Assembly: GCA_023481335.1 (NCBI GenBank)
Contig: JAMCWI010000109.1
Coordinates: 1-5,896, forward strand
DNA: 5,896 nt
Direction: 5' to 3'
Origin: Bacillota bacterium
GTDB taxonomy: Bacteria; Bacillota; Desulfotomaculia; Desulfotomaculales; Desulfotomaculaceae
The notes under the pieces: generated by a model
Told to the model about the DNA's origin: nothing
Databases searched by the model: none
What the model saw: only the letters and a program-made list of their open reading frames with translations
Shown here: positions 4,593 through 5,896 of the stretch, one piece after another
Position numbering within the stretch: the stretch's first letter is position 1
Layout: every line of letters begins with the position of its first letter
Program-made: the position numbers and the translations under genes

Positions 4593-5896
4593 ATGCTTAT
4601 TGAGAGTTTAATCAGGCTGGGCCGTCCCCTTTCCGAAGGGGGACTGACTTCTTCGGAAGTACTGAAAATGGTCTCTGATGTCAGTTCAGAAAAAGCAAAA
4701 CACTTCTTTGAACACGTTTTTTTTATAGAAATCTCTGGCCAGGGAGGATATTTTAAAGCCAAAGCCCTGCCGGTAATGACATGGGGAGAGGAAGTAACAG
4801 AACAACAGGGTAAAAAAACTGTTGCCAAATTTAAGCCCAATGTTGACAGGGCCGTGGGTATTCCCTTTGTTCTTCCCGTAGGAGGCAATCCCCTGGTGCC
4901 CCAGGGCCGCTACGGTCTGCCCGTTTACCCGGCATATGATCAGCAGATTCAATCTTTTAGAGCCGGAAATGTGGAGGCAGCAAATGACTTTATTACCGGC
5001 AGGGTATCCAGAACTTTAAATTTCGATCTCGACACAGACCAATCCAGGCAGGTGGCCGAAGAACTGGTAAGGTCCGCAAGTAGCCTTAATCCTGACAGAA
5101 AAAAATTCTTGGGTGTCGTTGTAATAGCTGATACATTAGGAGAGGTATTCTTTTTAGAACAGGACCGCTATTTAACAGGCAAGGATTTTATTGAAATAGG
5201 TCAAAGCCTTCTTTCACCCGGAAGAGCTGTATACTCCCGTCTGAATATAGCAAAAACTCTTTTCCTAAATGCAAAAATAGAGGAAGGAGCAGCCATGGGT
5301 TACCGGAAAGGCCCACAGGCCAAATGTTACTTCTGTGACTCTACCGGCTGGGTGGTATCACCTGACTGCAAAGCCCTGTCATGGTTTGCCACCACTTGGA
5401 CAGGCCCTCTACCGGCATCTCTGAAAGAGGAACAATTGGTTGAATCCATGGCCCTGTGCCCCGGCTGTTATTCGGCAATGAATTTCGGGGCCAATGTTTT
5501 TACGGGATTGACAAGCTTGCTAAATAACAGCATTACCAAAGAAATTTTTTCTCCTGCAGCCAATGCCGTCGGCAAAGAAGAAAACCGAAAGTCCGGCGCA
5601 ATAAAGACCATTTACGGGAGCATGTTCGCCTTACCGGTGACGGATTGCTATCTTGATAATGAAGACGCCAAAGAACAGTTTGTGGACGGAATTATCAGCT
5701 TGGTAGAGGGAAAGACACCGAAATATTTTGAGTTAAGTAGCATCACAGGCTTTGAATCCTTTCTCCCCCGGGAGCAGGAAAGCGATGACTATCGCCTCAC
5801 CCTTTTTTACTTTTCCGGCGACCCGGGCCGTAAAGACATACACCTGCATACCACAATTGAGGATGTCATTCCCTCAACAGCCAGGAAGAAGAAAAC
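4593..5896 (+). CDS. cas8b: Cas8b (Csh1/TM1802-type) large Cascade subunit, 3' end outside the window
   Basis: The frame is open from ATG 4593 to the window edge, giving 434 residues with no stop. Cas8b proteins are commonly around 550-700 aa, so roughly the last quarter to third is missing. Cas8b is the large subunit of type I-B Cascade that recognises the PAM and helps recruit Cas3. The opening MLIESLIRLGR matches the usual start of this family. Two CxxC pairs, Cys245/Cys248 (CYFC) and Cys289/Cys292 (CPGC), form the expected zinc-ribbon-like motif. Near the edge, LTLFYFSGDPGRKDIHL followed by IEDVIPS resembles the conserved Csh1/TM1802 block. The gene follows cas6 by 19 nt with its own strong ribosome binding site; cas7, cas5 and cas3 are expected next. 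A Cas8b versus other CxxC-type Cas8 naming is the main uncertainty. Confidence 0.92.
   Translation, partial: MLIESLIRLGRPLSEGGLTSSEVLKMVSDVSSEKAKHFFEHVFFIEISGQGGYFKAKALPVMTWGEEVTEQQGKKTVAKFKPNVDRAVGIPFVLPVGGNPLVPQGRYGLPVYPAYDQQIQSFRAGNVEAANDFITGRVSRTLNFDLDTDQSRQVAEELVRSASSLNPDRKKFLGVVVIADTLGEVFFLEQDRYLTGKDFIEIGQSLLSPGRAVYSRLNIAKTLFLNAKIEEGAAMGYRKGPQAKCYFCDSTGWVVSPDCKALSWFATTWTGPLPASLKEEQLVESMALCPGCYSAMNFGANVFTGLTSLLNNSITKEIFSPAANAVGKEENRKSGAIKTIYGSMFALPVTDCYLDNEDAKEQFVDGIISLVEGKTPKYFELSSITGFESFLPREQESDDYRLTLFYFSGDPGRKDIHLHTTIEDVIPSTARKKK

Overview
This window carries one end of a type I-B CRISPR-Cas locus. From the start it holds a CRISPR array (1-1264, continuing beyond the window), a leader (1265-1448), and a leftward adaptation module cas4-cas1-cas2 (3308-1449). 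A 533-bp AT-rich divergent intergenic region (3309-3841) follows, then the beginning of the rightward effector operon cas6-cas8b (3842 to the window end). Cas7, Cas5 and Cas3 would be expected downstream of cas8b, outside the window. The protein families (Cas6, a CxxC/CxxC Cas8b, a small Cas4, a Cas1 of about 330 aa), the repeat ending in ATTGAAAC, the purine-rich Shine-Dalgarno sites and the GTG start suggest a Gram-positive anaerobe of the Clostridia, perhaps Peptococcaceae-like. That taxonomic call is inference.

The 19 full repeats are identical across 30 bp and separated by spacers of 35-39 nt. The first three bases (AAC) look like the tail of one more repeat. The ATTGAAAC end, which becomes the crRNA 5' handle, shows that the array is read on the minus strand, away from cas2. 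The leader is therefore the 184 bp between cas2 and the last repeat. It contains a perfect 13-bp hairpin only 3 bp from the first-transcribed repeat.

The adaptation module has two irregularities. cas1 is complete in homology (332 aa) only if one base at about 1908 is skipped; as written, the frame stops 52 residues early. cas2 reaches its normal 87 aa only from a CTG start, which has a well-placed ribosome binding site behind an in-frame stop.

The divergent region is the most interesting part. At 3521-3541 it holds a degenerate copy of the CRISPR repeat on the strand of cas6, with no array around it. It is followed by a spacer-like stretch with partial similarity to two places in the predicted cas6 core promoter. 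This is the architecture of CreA/CreR-type degenerate crRNAs, which guide Cascade to repress cas or toxin promoters. Just downstream is a possible 48-codon basic, hydrophobic ORF with its own Shine-Dalgarno sequence and an internal 21-bp tandem duplication. If this reading is right, the locus has a self-regulating guide, possibly tied to a small toxin.

Functionally, Cas6 would cut the precursor RNA at the repeats, Cas8b with the missing Cas5/Cas7 would form Cascade, and Cas4-Cas1-Cas2 would select, trim and integrate new spacers at the leader end. Degenerate guides of this family work through Cas6 and Cascade, so a CreA-like RNA here would depend on the operon it controls.
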